Shown: positions 24,311 to 34,844 of the stretch, piece after piece | How positions within the stretch are numbered: position 1 is the stretch's first letter | Layout of the letters: the number at the start of each line of letters is the position of its first letter | Assembly (NCBI GenBank): GCA_964017235.1 | Contig: OZ024929.1 | Location: forward strand, 163,851,609 to 163,915,608 | From: Sabellastarte sp. h YS-2021 | Taxonomy: Eukaryota > Annelida > Polychaeta > Sabellida > Sabellidae | Reading direction: 5' to 3' | DNA length: 64,000 nt | Program-made: the position numbers and the translations under genes | Notes under the pieces: model-generated | What the model saw: the letters and a program-made list of their open reading frames with translations, nothing else | Databases searched by the model: none | Told to the model about the DNA's origin: nothing

Positions 24311-27300
24311 CTAACTGTGGCTCTGCCAAAGTGTGTTCACCTGCCATATTTGAGACATGTTTCTCTTATGACAAAGATATATGGATTGCTGCAACTGATT
24401 ATTGTATGCACTTTTACATAATTGTGCTTTTTCTATTGACAGTTATTCTCCAATTAATAAGTTTTACAGCTTCATAATTTTTAGGGTACTGATTACTGCT
24501 GTCATCTTTCTGTTGAATTTTCTTGTTTTAATAATTTATCTTTACATACATTTTCTCTCTTGTACATGTTATTTTCTCTACGTAAACATTTTTTTGAGCT
24601 TTATATAACTGATCGACTGCTCTGAAAGTATCCAGATCTTTGTACTGTTTCACTACTTCTGTATCTTATGGTGTTGAAAACTATTTCCCCAGGCTGTGGG
24701 GTACTGGCATCTCTGATGCTATTTTGTTTTATTTACTTGTTTTACTGGGTTTAAGTTATCTTTAGTAAAGTTAATTTTGTAAAATCATGGTACACTTTGT
24801 TCGGTAAGTTTTGAATTTAGACTTAGCTCTACACTTTTTAGTGTGTATGGATATGATATATTGTGAATAAATCCACATTTATTTTCAAATATAGCTTCTA
24901 ATATAACTTGTTAGTGTACCAATTTTGATTCATTCCAGACACAGCCATTTTCACATAAAACTGACACATTTTAGTAACAGCTAATGTGAAGCAGATGTAA
25001 GAGAAGAGACTTGATTTGTAAACTTTACAACCTTAATGTGTGATTGAATGTTTCTGTCTCTCCATGCATAAACTTAATGGGTTTTCTTACTATGGCCTCT
25101 GATTCTCTATGGCCTGGTTACTGTAGCTTCTTTATTGCTGTGAAATAAGTCATGTTGATAATGTCCAAACTATGATTGTATTTCAGACAATAAGGTAAGA
25201 CTTTACACAGTCAACATAAATAGTAGTTCTGGGATCCCTAGAGATATTCTCAATATTTTAGTGAAGCGAAAACAAAATGAATTGATCAGCAGAAGTATTG
25301 TATCTGTCATAGTGTGCTTGCTTGTTGACTGTAATCAGTTGTTCATGATGTTATCAGTATGTTTTTGTCAGCAGGCATTGTAGTTACAATGAACCTGTAG
25401 CAGTTATACATATGTATAAGGGGTTGTTGTTGAGAAAACCAGTCTGTGCAGTGAGGGTGCCTTGGGTTAACCATTCAGTCAGTGTGTTTACTGCTGATTA
25501 CTTACACCAGTCCCTGACTACCACAATCAATGTCTCTCTCTCTCTCTCTCTCTCTGGTTCCGGCACAAAGATCTGTGACTCCAAAAGCCTCATTACAACT
25601 TTAAAAGGATTAGGTAAAAAAATCTAAGTCTTTACTCTCTGTGACAAGTTCCGGGTAGCATTTTTTATTTATTGTCAGTGTAAGCTATTGAGTACAATAA
25701 AAAATGTTATCAGAAACCCCCCTGTTTAGTTGTCTAGTAAGCTAATTGCTCCTTTACTGTATTTTTCTTTGTAAATAGCATTTTAATGTTACAGGAGTGA
25801 TATACCTGCTTTTCTAGTTCATTGATATAAAATTGTCATTCCTTTCAGTGGAGTTTTATTTGATTATCATATTATGATAAATCTAATAACACTGTTATTA
25901 TAACAGTACCATATGACACTAAATGAATACAATGAAATCTTCCCCTACTTATGACAACCATAACACCTATTTCTCCTTCAAAGGCAACAATTTCTCAGTA
26001 CACTGCAGCATGGTAAGGGCTTCAGTGTTCATATTGGTAGTGAACTGTATGTTTAAAATTTCTGTTTTTACTTTGCTTGGGTGGTATCAATGTATTGAGC
26101 ACAGATATAATACTTCAGGGAGGCCAGTTTTCTACCCCTGTAAATTTTATGGGAAGCCAGTTTTCTAGCAGGCCATTTTTCTGTTTTCCCTTATGCACAG
26201 ATGACCTCCGTCCCACCTTGAATTTCAAATGGTCTTGAATTGGCAACGGGTCAGTGACGTTTTGAAATCTCACAAGGTATATCATCATTTAGAACCATCG
26301 GTTCCTTCACCCCTAAAGTGCCCATAAAACTATTTCTGTGTGTGGAAAGAGATATCAGATATTCAATTCATACCTTTGTTTACAGTCAACCAATGTTATC
26401 ACAGAAAAAATTAAGAACAATAGTGTAGACTTTTTTAGCCATTTCATGAAAATAATAAAAAGGATTGGATCCCTATCTCCCATTTTAACTTCATACGGGG
26501 TAAAATTGGAATTTATTAACTTTAAAATATTTCATGAAGACATTTCCAATTTAAAAATATGACTCTTGTTCATGGTAATTTTCTGGATTATCAGTGATGT
26601 ACCAGATTCTGTTTTCTATCAAGGCTCCAGAACCAGTAATGACTTTGGAAAGTGGTCGGACCAGTGATTCATCTGAGCCTGGAAAAGGCTGAGTAGTTAT
26701 CTGTGCATACTGAGCAGTGTTATCAGTAGGAGATGTCAGGCTGGGACATGGTGGGCAGGTTGTGCTGGCTGTGTTATCACCCTATTCTTACTTCATTAGT
26801 GCCAAACCAGCTAGCTCCACTCCTCAGTTATTCATGTCAGGACTGGCCTGAAATATGGTGTAGTTTTTATCTCCACAGGGACCCCACACTGGCCATCCAT
26901 TTGTAAGGGACTCCCTCCTCTTTGAGGCCTTGGGATGGACAGGAGTATCTGAGTATATTTCTGGGTTCACACAGAAGGATTGAGGGATGAAGCAGAATAA
27001 ACCAGATTCATCTCAATCCAGGTTGAGTGTCCACACTACAGAGCATAATCTAAATTGAGAAATGACAAAAATCTAAGTACAGTAAAATCTCTACAATTAA
27101 CTTCATGAAATGCACGTAACAATTGTTTGAATGGTATTTATTTTTCCACTGATACCAAAATTGATGAAAGATTATAAAAATTTTCATGTACTTGGCATAT
27201 AGTTAAATAACCTACTGATATTGATACACTGTTAATAAGTTAAGCATTTTCTCCAAAGTATTAAATTGTATTATCCTACTTATATGCCCAACCTTTTTAA

Positions 27301-27337
27301 CCTGGATTAAAAATCTCTCCAGGTTTCAGCAGGATAG

Positions 27338-27531
27338 ACTAAGATATACCCTTGTCAAGTCAGATTTGAGCATTCACCTAATCCCCTATCTGCTTCAGTC
27401 AGTGTCAACCCGGGTATATTTGCTATCTGGGAGTTCAGACTAGTGATTCAACCCGGGTTGACACCGATTGAAGCAGATTAAGATTAGGTGTGAACACTCA
27501 CAATCCGGGTTGACAAGGGTAAATCTTGACC
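27338..27531. mobile_element. Foldback / MITE hairpin
   Basis: The left arm (27338-27415) and right arm (27451-27531) are inverted copies: ATACCCTTGTCAAGTCAGAT versus ATCCGGGTTGACAAGGGTAA, and TCTGCTTCAGTCAGTGTCAA versus TTGACACCGATTGAAGCAGA. They meet at CCCGGGT/ACCCGGG around a ~35-bp loop. Related fragments with CAATCC(A/T)GGTTGA-type words flank it at about 26975-27050 and 35785-35850. Confidence 0.75.
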
Positions 27532-27619
27532 CCACTCAAGGGGTGGATTCAAGCAAATTGAAGCAGATTCGCTCAACCCCCTTTGTGGTGTGAACCCTCT
27601 CAATCTGGTGTAAGCCCCC

Positions 27620-27765
27620 AAATTATACCCCACTTCATTTTATACCTGGGTAGATCCTGGGAGGGCCTAGAATCTACGCTGGGGTAGATTCCAAATTATA
27701 CCCCAGGGGTAGATTATGAACACCACCAGAATCTACCCCCTCCTCCCAGAATCTACCACCCTTGT
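27620..27765. repeat. GGTAGATT-rich degenerate repeat
   Basis: Words of the form GGGTAGAT(C/T) and their complement ATCTACCCC recur about six times in ~145 bp, giving a partly palindromic patch next to the foldback element. Function and family unknown. Confidence 0.5.
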
Positions 27766-28218
27766 GATTAGTGACATAAAGTTTTAGAATATCGGTAAAA
27801 GGAATGTTAATGGTATTTTAATTGTAAACTTAACCTTCAGACAGCTTTGTGCACTGTATATGGTGACATGGTTTTATTTTTGGGGTTTGCACACAACATA
27901 ATACTCAGAAATTTCATGCACATTATTTCAAATTGAAATATATGCATTAGTTATAGTTGAGTCAAGTTATTAGTTGACAATTAGTTATTAGTGAAGTGAT
28001 CCTGTTAAATTGATGGAACCTATTTTTATGTACACTGAGGCCCAGTTTCAGCTAGTCCCAAATTATGACAGAATAACAGGACTTCTGATGTACACTAAGG
28101 CCCAGCTTCAACTAATCCCAATCAAATCAAGATTCAAAAGGATAACTACACTTGTGGTGTGTATAATGAGGCACTTGATCTACAAGTCTTAATTGATTAT
28201 TTTATTACGCTACAATAG

Positions 28219-28366
28219 CTTACCATGTGGGACTTAATGCTGTTCTCGGGTTGCCACACCCGGGGCCAACGTCTTAGAAAAAAAGATCGTTCTTGTTAGC
28301 CACCGGATATACTGGTAGTTGTCGTCACGTGATAGCTTCTGACCAATCGCCCTACTTTCTCGTTGG
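28219..28366. repeat. DIRS left inverted terminal repeat
   Basis: About 148 bp, from GCTTACCATGTGGGACTTAA to CTACTTTCTCGTTGG. It is the reverse complement of 34430-34578 with about one difference by eye. Confidence 0.93.
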
Positions 28367-28589
28367 CCACGATGACTGGTAGCAGTTTGTAAATATACAG
28401 ACATTTTCATTTATTTCTCAGTATTCACGTATTGTTGGAGGCTAATATTTGGATATTTCTTTAAATATATTTCATAGATTATACTGTAAAATTTTTAATT
28501 TCACAACTTAAGTATTTTCCTTACAATCCGCGTGTTTTGAGTTTTCTCGGTTCAGGCAATTTCAATTGTACGTCTTTTTATTGCGTTAA

Positions 28590-30781
28590 AATGTCTCTTC
28601 ATCAAGCAAACCAAACCAAACCGAGAGCTCAGAAATGCCGCCATTTTTGCTTCAGTTTTGATACTCATAATTACTGCCCTACCTGTAGGGAGGCTGGCAA
28701 GGGAGATGACCCCTGTGTCACTTTTGAAGCACCCTGCCATATTTGCACGTCTCTCACTGATGAACAATTGCAAAAAATTCAAAACAGGAAGCGGTACTTA
28801 AAAAAGCAAAAAGCGGAAACTAGTTCCAAAGATGAACTAGATCTCTTGGGTGAAGGCGATGGGGACTCTTTTACTGGTTCTAATGCAGACCTTGAGAGTG
28901 CTGCCGATAACCTCTTTACCTCACCCCCCCCCCCCCCGTCCTCAACCTCTCGCCTTCAGTTCTTTATCACTAAAGACCCCAGCCAAGGCTGTTCCTCCCA
29001 CCCCAGGTACTGTTTTACAAAACAAAATTCAAAGAAATCTAGAGAAATCCCTGGGTGATTCCTTAAATATACATATCCAGCAGCAAATGGGTTCCTTCCA
29101 GGCATCCATGTTAGAAGCATTTCAATCACTCCGAGAGGAGTTGGCAGTTAAAAAGTCTGCCGAGGTTGATCCCTCGCCTCATGCTTCAAAAGCTAGTCCA
29201 TCCAGCAACTCTGCTGCTCATCTGGAGCTCATCTCCCCCCCCCCCCCCCCCCCCCCCCCCCCCAGGTTAAGTACTAATGCACAGTCCGAGGCAATGGATG
29301 TGGACATTGGTCCAGCACTCCCTCCTCGACTAGTACTTAACCAAACTTCCTCGGATCAGTACGTTGCCCCTTCTGAAGCAATACCGAAGGATTCCTTGTA
29401 CTCACACAAAAAACAAAGCCACAGGCAAACAGTAGCACCGAGCTCTGCCTCGGATCATCTGGATGAGGATTCCGACAAACCTCGGATCCATCCTAGACCT
29501 AAGAAACACTCTGACAAGAGCAAGCATAAATCTAGGTCCAGATATGTGTCATCTTCAGAGGAAGATCACTCCCCTGTGGCCTGACACAGGTCTTCTAAGC
29601 CCTCTAGGGCTCAGCCCTCAGGCGCAGCTTCTGATCAAGACCTCCCACAACATGATCCAGACCCCCCTTATTATAGGGAAGTAGCCCTGTCTGACATTCC
29701 CTCCCAATACTCTGAAGAGGTAGACACCTTCAGGCGCATTCTTTCTCTCCCTGACCCCAGGGACTCTATGCCTAGGTCTTCAACTTCAGAGTTGGGTCTG
29801 GATGACGAAAAAAGCCGTCAAGAGCTCAGACCTAGAGGTCCTTTCTCTATCCTACCACTTAGCTCAGTTATCAAGGATGCCTTTGATAAATTTCAACATG
29901 ATTTCAAAGCTGCCAATTTATCTGAGGGAAAATATGTCAAGCCTCCTCCTTCCACTTCTAAGTGGTATAAGGTTGGACAGCCCACTTTTCAAGACAAAAT
30001 CCAGGAGTTGAATATGGACTTTGCCAAGATCTGTATTACTCCTAGACCTCCTGGGGCACCAGTAGCCAAAGTCCCTATGCCAGTCCTTAAGGAGCTGGAA
30101 CATCAGGCTAGACAAAATATCTCAACCCTCAATTTCACCGCTGCCTTTGCCAAAACCTCTTCTTCTTGCAATGCTTCCTTGGAGAAGTGCCAACATAGCA
30201 TCAAGTCAGCTGTCAAGAAGATAAAGTCTTAGATCCAGAAAGGTGCCAATCCTGAGAAAGCAGCAAAGCGCGGATATGAGGAAGTTGCTGAGTACTTGGA
30301 TTTTTGGAACAAGACGGTTCTTGTTCAACATAGAGCTCTTACCTGTCTCAGCAAATCGCTAGCCCATATTCTCCAGAGGGAATTATATTCCATGGCTAAT
30401 ACCGGCTTGCTTAGGCGCGAAGCTGAAATGACTCTATTGCATCCCCAGCTAGGGGAAACGAGACGCCAAGAACTTAGGAACTCGTCCTTCTGGGACTCCT
30501 CCTTGTTCGAGTCTCAACTTGTAAAGGAAGGTGAGGACTTCCTTCTCAAAAAAGGCACCTCAAAAGATTCTCAGGGTTTTTCACCCTACCAGAATAAGCC
30601 CTTTCGTGGCCCCCACAAGAAAAGAGGCTCCTACAGGAAACGCCCCTATGGGGGCAATACCTCTCAAAGCAGTAACCAATCCTTTCCCTCGGGAAGAGGA
30701 AAACCCAACTTCAGAGGCTCCAGGGGTCGTTTTCGACCCCACAATAGGGGAAGGGGGCGTGGAAACCCCCCTTCGCAATGA
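28590..30781 (+). other. DIRS gag-like region
   Basis: Near its start is a Cys/His cluster (CRHFCFSFDTHNYCPTCRE, then CHICTSL) that resembles the zinc-binding N-terminus of DIRS gag-like ORF1 products. Ser/Pro- and Lys-rich low-complexity sequence follows. The end is Arg/Gly-rich (GRGKPNFRGSRGRFRPHN), as in nucleic-acid-binding gag tails. The region is open only in pieces (about three breaks), so this copy should not make a full gag-like protein. Confidence 0.72.
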
Positions 30782-32837
30782 CTCCTCCAAAGCCTCATTC
30801 AGTCCACCAGTAGGAAGTCGCCTCCGTTCTTTCAAGAGAGACTGGCTAACAAACAAATGTTCTCAAAACGTGTTAAACATTATCACCAATGGCTACGTTC
30901 TGCCATTCCGTTCAAAGCCAAACTTGATCAGATTTCCTCTGATTCTATCAGAGTACAAGGCCCAACAAAAAGACCAAGCCTTGGCCACTTGTATCCAGTC
31001 TCTCTTGTCAAAGAACGCCATCGAAAGGGTGGAAAACGTAAAATCTCTCGGGTTTTACAGTCGCCTGTTCCTAGTACCCAAGCCTCACCAAAGGTGGAGG
31101 CCAGTCATAGACCTAAGCAGGCTCAACACTTTTCTACATGTAGAAAAGTTCAAAATGGAAACCCCGGAGTCCATCCGGACTTCCCTGGTCCCAGGGGAGT
31201 GGGTATCGTCGATAGACCTGTCGGACGCATACCTTCACATCCCCATCCATCCAAACTCAAGGAAGTACCTAAGGTTTTGCTACAAGGCCCAGGTGTTCCA
31301 GTTCACCTCCCTACCTTTCGGACTGGCCACAGCCCCCCAGGTCTTTACGATGATCGTAAAGGAAGTGAAACTAATGGCCCTCTCAAGAGGACTCAGAATT
31401 CACCAATACCTGGACGACTGGCTGATCAGGTCCCAGTCCCAGGAGGAATCTCAAAGGGACACACAGGCAGTGGTAGACCTAACCCAATCCTTGGGTTGGA
31501 TAATCAACCAGGAAAAATCAGAACTGAAACCTACTCAGGTGTTTTCGTTCGTGGGCTACGAATACCACCTAGATTCAGCCCTTGTAAGACCCACTCACGA
31601 GAGATGGCTCAAACTTCAGGATTTGATCCTACGACTCAAGTCAAAACGTGTTTTGACTGCAAGATGTTTGATGTCTCTAATTGGGTTGCTAGCCTCAACG
31701 GAGAAAATGGTCCCGGAGGGACGCCTTCACATGAGGCCCTTTCAGTTTCATCTCAAGGAGCACTGGAGATATCCTCAGTCGCTGGACAACCTCCTTCCTT
31801 GGACAGAAGCCATTGTAGCCCACCTAGATTGGTGGCAAAACCCCTCAAATGTGATGAAAGGCGCAGACCTTCATCCCAAGGACCACAGTATCCAACTCGT
31901 TACCGACGCCTCAAACGAAGGTTGGGGCGCTCACTTAGATCAAAATTCTACAAGAGGGCTGTGGTCAGAGCGGGAAAAAAGGCTACACATAAATGTCCTG
32001 GAATTGAAGGCGGTCTCCCTGGCCCTTCGAGACTTCAAGGACCAGTGCCAGAATCAAACAGTGTTAGTTGCGACGGACAACTCAACAGTGGTAGCCTACA
32101 TCAACAAGCAAGGGGGAACTCGCTCAGCAGAGATGTGCGCTCTCCTGTGGAAAATCATGACCTGGTGCCATCACTACCATATAACATTGAAAGCCAGGCA
32201 CATTCCAGGGTGTCTGAATGTGATGGCCGACCTCCTATCCAGGTCCAACCAAGTGCAGTCAACAGAATGGTCCCTGCACCCTCAGGTCTTCAAACAAATC
32301 TGCCGAAAGTGGTTCACCCCTCATGTAGACTTATTCGCCACTCACCTGAATCACAAACTCCCTCTATATGTGTCTCCTATCCCAGACCCAAGGGCCTGGA
32401 ACATAGATGCTCTGAACATAAACTGGACCAACCTCACGGCCTACGCCTACCCTCCTACGGCTCTCCTTCACAAGGTGATCCAAAAGATCAAGCAATGCCA
32501 TTGCCTGATCATCGTGATAGCCCCAGGCTGGCCAGGGATGCCCTGGTTTTGGGACCTAGTGCAGCTCTCAACAGAGATCCCACTACAACTCCCAGTGTCA
32601 ACGACCCTACTCAAACAGTCCCACAACTATGTGTTCCACAACAATCCACAACAGCTGAACCTCCACGCCTGGTGTCTAGGAGCGGACAACTCCAAGAACA
32701 AGGCTTCTCTGTGGAGGTGGCAGAGAGAATTGCTGCCCCTCAGCGGTCATCAACAAGGACCATCTACAGGTCAAAGTGGGCCCTATTTGAAAAATGGTGC
32801 AGAGAAAATTCGGTGGATTTCTCCACTCCATCTGTGA
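30531..32837 (+). CDS. DIRS reverse transcriptase - RNase H - methyltransferase-like frame
   Basis: A 768-codon open frame. Residues ~165-345 are reverse transcriptase: WRPVIDLSRLN at ~189, SIDLSDAYLHIPI at ~227, LPFGLATAPQVF at ~261, and the catalytic YLDDW at 293-297. Residues ~455-570 are RNase H: LVTDASNEGWGAH, NVLELKAVSLAL, VATDNSTVVAY and LNVMADLLSR. Residues ~595-725 fit the Dam-like methyltransferase domain known in DIRS elements (VDLFATHLNHKLPLYVSP, IVIAPGWPGMPWFWDL). It copies the element's RNA into DNA in the family's life cycle. The first ~80 codons overlap the end of the gag-like region in another frame. The frame looks whole. Confidence 0.93.
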   Translation: MRTSFSKKAPQKILRVFHPTRISPFVAPTRKEAPTGNAPMGAIPLKAVTNPFPREEENPTSEAPGVVFDPTIGEGGVETPLRNDSSKASFSPPVGSRLRSFKRDWLTNKCSQNVLNIITNGYVLPFRSKPNLIRFPLILSEYKAQQKDQALATCIQSLLSKNAIERVENVKSLGFYSRLFLVPKPHQRWRPVIDLSRLNTFLHVEKFKMETPESIRTSLVPGEWVSSIDLSDAYLHIPIHPNSRKYLRFCYKAQVFQFTSLPFGLATAPQVFTMIVKEVKLMALSRGLRIHQYLDDWLIRSQSQEESQRDTQAVVDLTQSLGWIINQEKSELKPTQVFSFVGYEYHLDSALVRPTHERWLKLQDLILRLKSKRVLTARCLMSLIGLLASTEKMVPEGRLHMRPFQFHLKEHWRYPQSLDNLLPWTEAIVAHLDWWQNPSNVMKGADLHPKDHSIQLVTDASNEGWGAHLDQNSTRGLWSEREKRLHINVLELKAVSLALRDFKDQCQNQTVLVATDNSTVVAYINKQGGTRSAEMCALLWKIMTWCHHYHITLKARHIPGCLNVMADLLSRSNQVQSTEWSLHPQVFKQICRKWFTPHVDLFATHLNHKLPLYVSPIPDPRAWNIDALNINWTNLTAYAYPPTALLHKVIQKIKQCHCLIIVIAPGWPGMPWFWDLVQLSTEIPLQLPVSTTLLKQSHNYVFHNNPQQLNLHAWCLGADNSKNKASLWRWQRELLPLSGHQQGPSTGQSGPYLKNGAEKIRWISPLHL

Positions 32838-33904
32838 AACAAATCTCAGATTTTTTCATGTACCTGTACCAAGACCTAAACAGGCGCCCCTCGACCATTG
32901 ATGGTTACAGAACTGCTATCGTTGACACTTTGGGCCCAACGGCCCAACACATTGCGCACAATGCAGACCTTCATAGGTTACTCTCCAGTTTCCACAGGGA
33001 TCGTCCTAAAAGTTCCAGAAATTTACCCAAGTGGAACCTTTCTGTTGTCCTTAACGAGCTCACCAAAGCACCATTTGAGCCCATGAAAGACTCAGACCTC
33101 AAACATCTTACTCTCAAAATTGCTTTCTTGCTAGCCTTTGCCTCCAGCAAGCACCGCAGCGAAATCCATGCCTGGGTCGCTAACAAAGTAGCTAATTTAG
33201 GCCAATGGGAAAAGGTAGCCTTGTTCCCTTCTTCTGATTTCATAGCCAAAAACCAACTAGCAAGAGAAGGTTCTCAAAGTGTGTCACCAGTGACTATTCC
33301 TGCTTTGACTACCATTGTAGATAGACAGTTTAAGGAAGACAGGACCCTGTGTCCCGTGCGGGCCCTGAGGTTCTATTTGGACCGAACTAAAGACCTGAGA
33401 GGGTCTCGTTCTCTCCTTTTCATCTCCTTTAAGAAAGGACATACCTCAGACATCAGACCCGCTACACTCTCCTCATGGTTGAAACAAACCATTCTACTTT
33501 GTTATAAACAAGCAGATCAACAAGCCTTGGACTTGGTCCAAGTCAAAGCGCATGACATCCGGGCCTTCGCGGCCTCTAAGGCCTTTTACGGTGGAGTATC
33601 GGTGGACCAAATCATGCAAGCCTGTCACTGGACAGCTCACAACACATTCACAAATTTTTACCTAAAAGACCTTACTTGGTCGGACACCGACAACAATATG
33701 TATCTGGGACCCGTAGTGGCGGCACAACAAGTCCTAGATCCTTCCCCTCAGACCAGTTGTCCTCGGAAAGAAAAAAGGGGGGGGGGGGGGGGGGGGGCAC
33801 ATCCGCTACAACCAAGTCTTCAGGAGTCTCTCCCAGGATCTAGGTATTCCTTTACCTTCAAGATGTTACGGGTAAGGTCATTTTATTTTTCAATTATCAG
33901 GTAA
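32660..33904 (+). CDS. DIRS tyrosine recombinase frame
   Basis: A tyrosine recombinase (phage-integrase fold) domain lies between ~32700 and ~33690. The N-terminal SAM-like core-binding part starts at STRTIYRSKWALFEKWC and runs through STIDGYRTAIVDTLG. The catalytic part has Arg in SSKHRSEIHA (~33150), His and Arg in KAHDIRAFAAS (~33551), and the nucleophile Tyr in FTNFYLKDL (~33659). It would integrate the circular DNA form, in place of a DDE integrase. This frame is open without interruption from ~30857, across most of the RT frame. Long overlaps between these two ORFs are known in DIRS elements. The domain looks whole. Confidence 0.92.
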   Translation, partial: PPRLVSRSGQLQEQGFSVEVAERIAAPQRSSTRTIYRSKWALFEKWCRENSVDFSTPSVKQISDFFMYLYQDLNRRPSTIDGYRTAIVDTLGPTAQHIAHNADLHRLLSSFHRDRPKSSRNLPKWNLSVVLNELTKAPFEPMKDSDLKHLTLKIAFLLAFASSKHRSEIHAWVANKVANLGQWEKVALFPSSDFIAKNQLAREGSQSVSPVTIPALTTIVDRQFKEDRTLCPVRALRFYLDRTKDLRGSRSLLFISFKKGHTSDIRPATLSSWLKQTILLCYKQADQQALDLVQVKAHDIRAFAASKAFYGGVSVDQIMQACHWTAHNTFTNFYLKDLTWSDTDNNMYLGPVVAAQQVLDPSPQTSCPRKEKRGGGGGGAHPLQPSLQESLPGSRYSFTFKMLRVRSFYFSIIR

Positions 33905-34261
33905 TTTCTATTAAGGACTTAGTCAGTTGTCGTTAATCTCATATTTCAGGTTAAAAATTTCATGAGATGCCCGACCACTGGGTTGGTCAGTCACACGTGA
34001 AGGTCTAATAGGGACCCTTAGACCTCGAAGTGAGCACTGCTGCACTTCCGTCCTACTACCAAACATCTGGACAGTTTTAGCACTGTCCCTTTTTACTCAG
34101 GTTTTTGGCTCGTTACAGGCCCGATCTTCAGGATCGGGGCTCTGTAAAAGGGACTCAGACTGGCATTTCTGGCACTATTCTGTATATATTAATTCAAATC
34201 TTAGAAAAAAATTACATATCTTCCAGTCTCAGCTGTAATCCCGCCACCAGGCGGTTGAATT

Positions 34262-34372
34262 CAGCATTAAGTCCCACATGGTAAGCTATTGTAGCGTAAT
34301 AAAATTGGAAATTTTAATTACTTAAATGTAGCTTTTATAAGCTGCTACAAGCTTACCATGTGGGACTTAGGA
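34262..34372. repeat. DIRS internal complementary region (ICR)
   Basis: Bases 34262-34305 are the reverse complement of the left outer end (28199-28242), with CAGCATTAAGTCCCACATGG and GTAAGCTATTGTAGCG. Bases ~34305-34370 are the near reverse complement of the right outer end (34559-34622), with GGAAATTTTAATTACTTAAA. The two halves meet at AAAATTGG. This is the head-to-tail junction that DIRS elements use as template to complete their ends before circularisation. The two halves fix the element limits. Confidence 0.93.
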
Positions 34373-34429
34373 GAGTCCCACCCTGCCTCCCCGCTGTTTA
34401 CAGCTGAGGGGTAGGTATAATAAAAAATT

Positions 34430-34578
34430 CCAACGAGAAAGTAGGGCGATTGGTCAGAAGCTATCACGTGACGACAACTACCAGTATATCCGGTGGCTAA
34501 CAAGAACGATCTTTTTTTCTAAGACGTTGGCCCCGGGTGTGGCAACCCGAGAACAGCATTAAGTCCCACATGCTAAGC
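34430..34578. repeat. DIRS right inverted terminal repeat
   Basis: Inverted copy of 28219-28366, from CCAACGAGAAAGTAGGG to CATTAAGTCCCACATG. A further ~45 bp to 34622 is the right-specific outer end that is mirrored in the ICR. Confidence 0.93.
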
Positions 34579-34844
34579 TTGTAGCTTATAAAAGCTACAT
34601 TTAAGTAATTAAAATTTCCAAATTCAAAGAAATAACTAGAATACTTTTAAATCATAATAAAATAAACTGTTATTAGTGTGAGGGGTTTGCTTAGAAGTGT
34701 ATTTTAGCACATCATTTAACCCCAGTAATATCATTTGTCATAATTGAAAAATGGATAATAATTGTATGCATATCTTTTGAAATATTTCAGCTCTTAAGTA
34801 GTGTGATAAAACAGACAAATGTTTATTATCTATAATATTTATTA

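Larger units (their letters stand above)
28199..34622 (+). mobile_element. DIRS-type tyrosine-recombinase retroelement
   Basis: A ~6.4 kb element with the full DIRS plan. It has inverted terminal repeats, a gag-like region with a Cys/His cluster, a reverse transcriptase/RNase H/methyltransferase frame, a tyrosine recombinase frame, and an internal complementary region near the right end that matches both outer ends in reverse. The gag-like region appears broken (about three breaks), while the RT-RH-MT and recombinase frames look whole. The terminal repeats differ at about one position in ~149 by eye, so the insertion is young. There is no target-site duplication, as expected for recombinase-mediated integration. 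It lies in the sense orientation inside the large kinase intron. I treat it as a fossil copy. Confidence 0.95.

Noticed and set aside
30581-30856. 91-codon minus-strand frame in the DIRS element
   Set aside because: Shadow of the sense coding frames.
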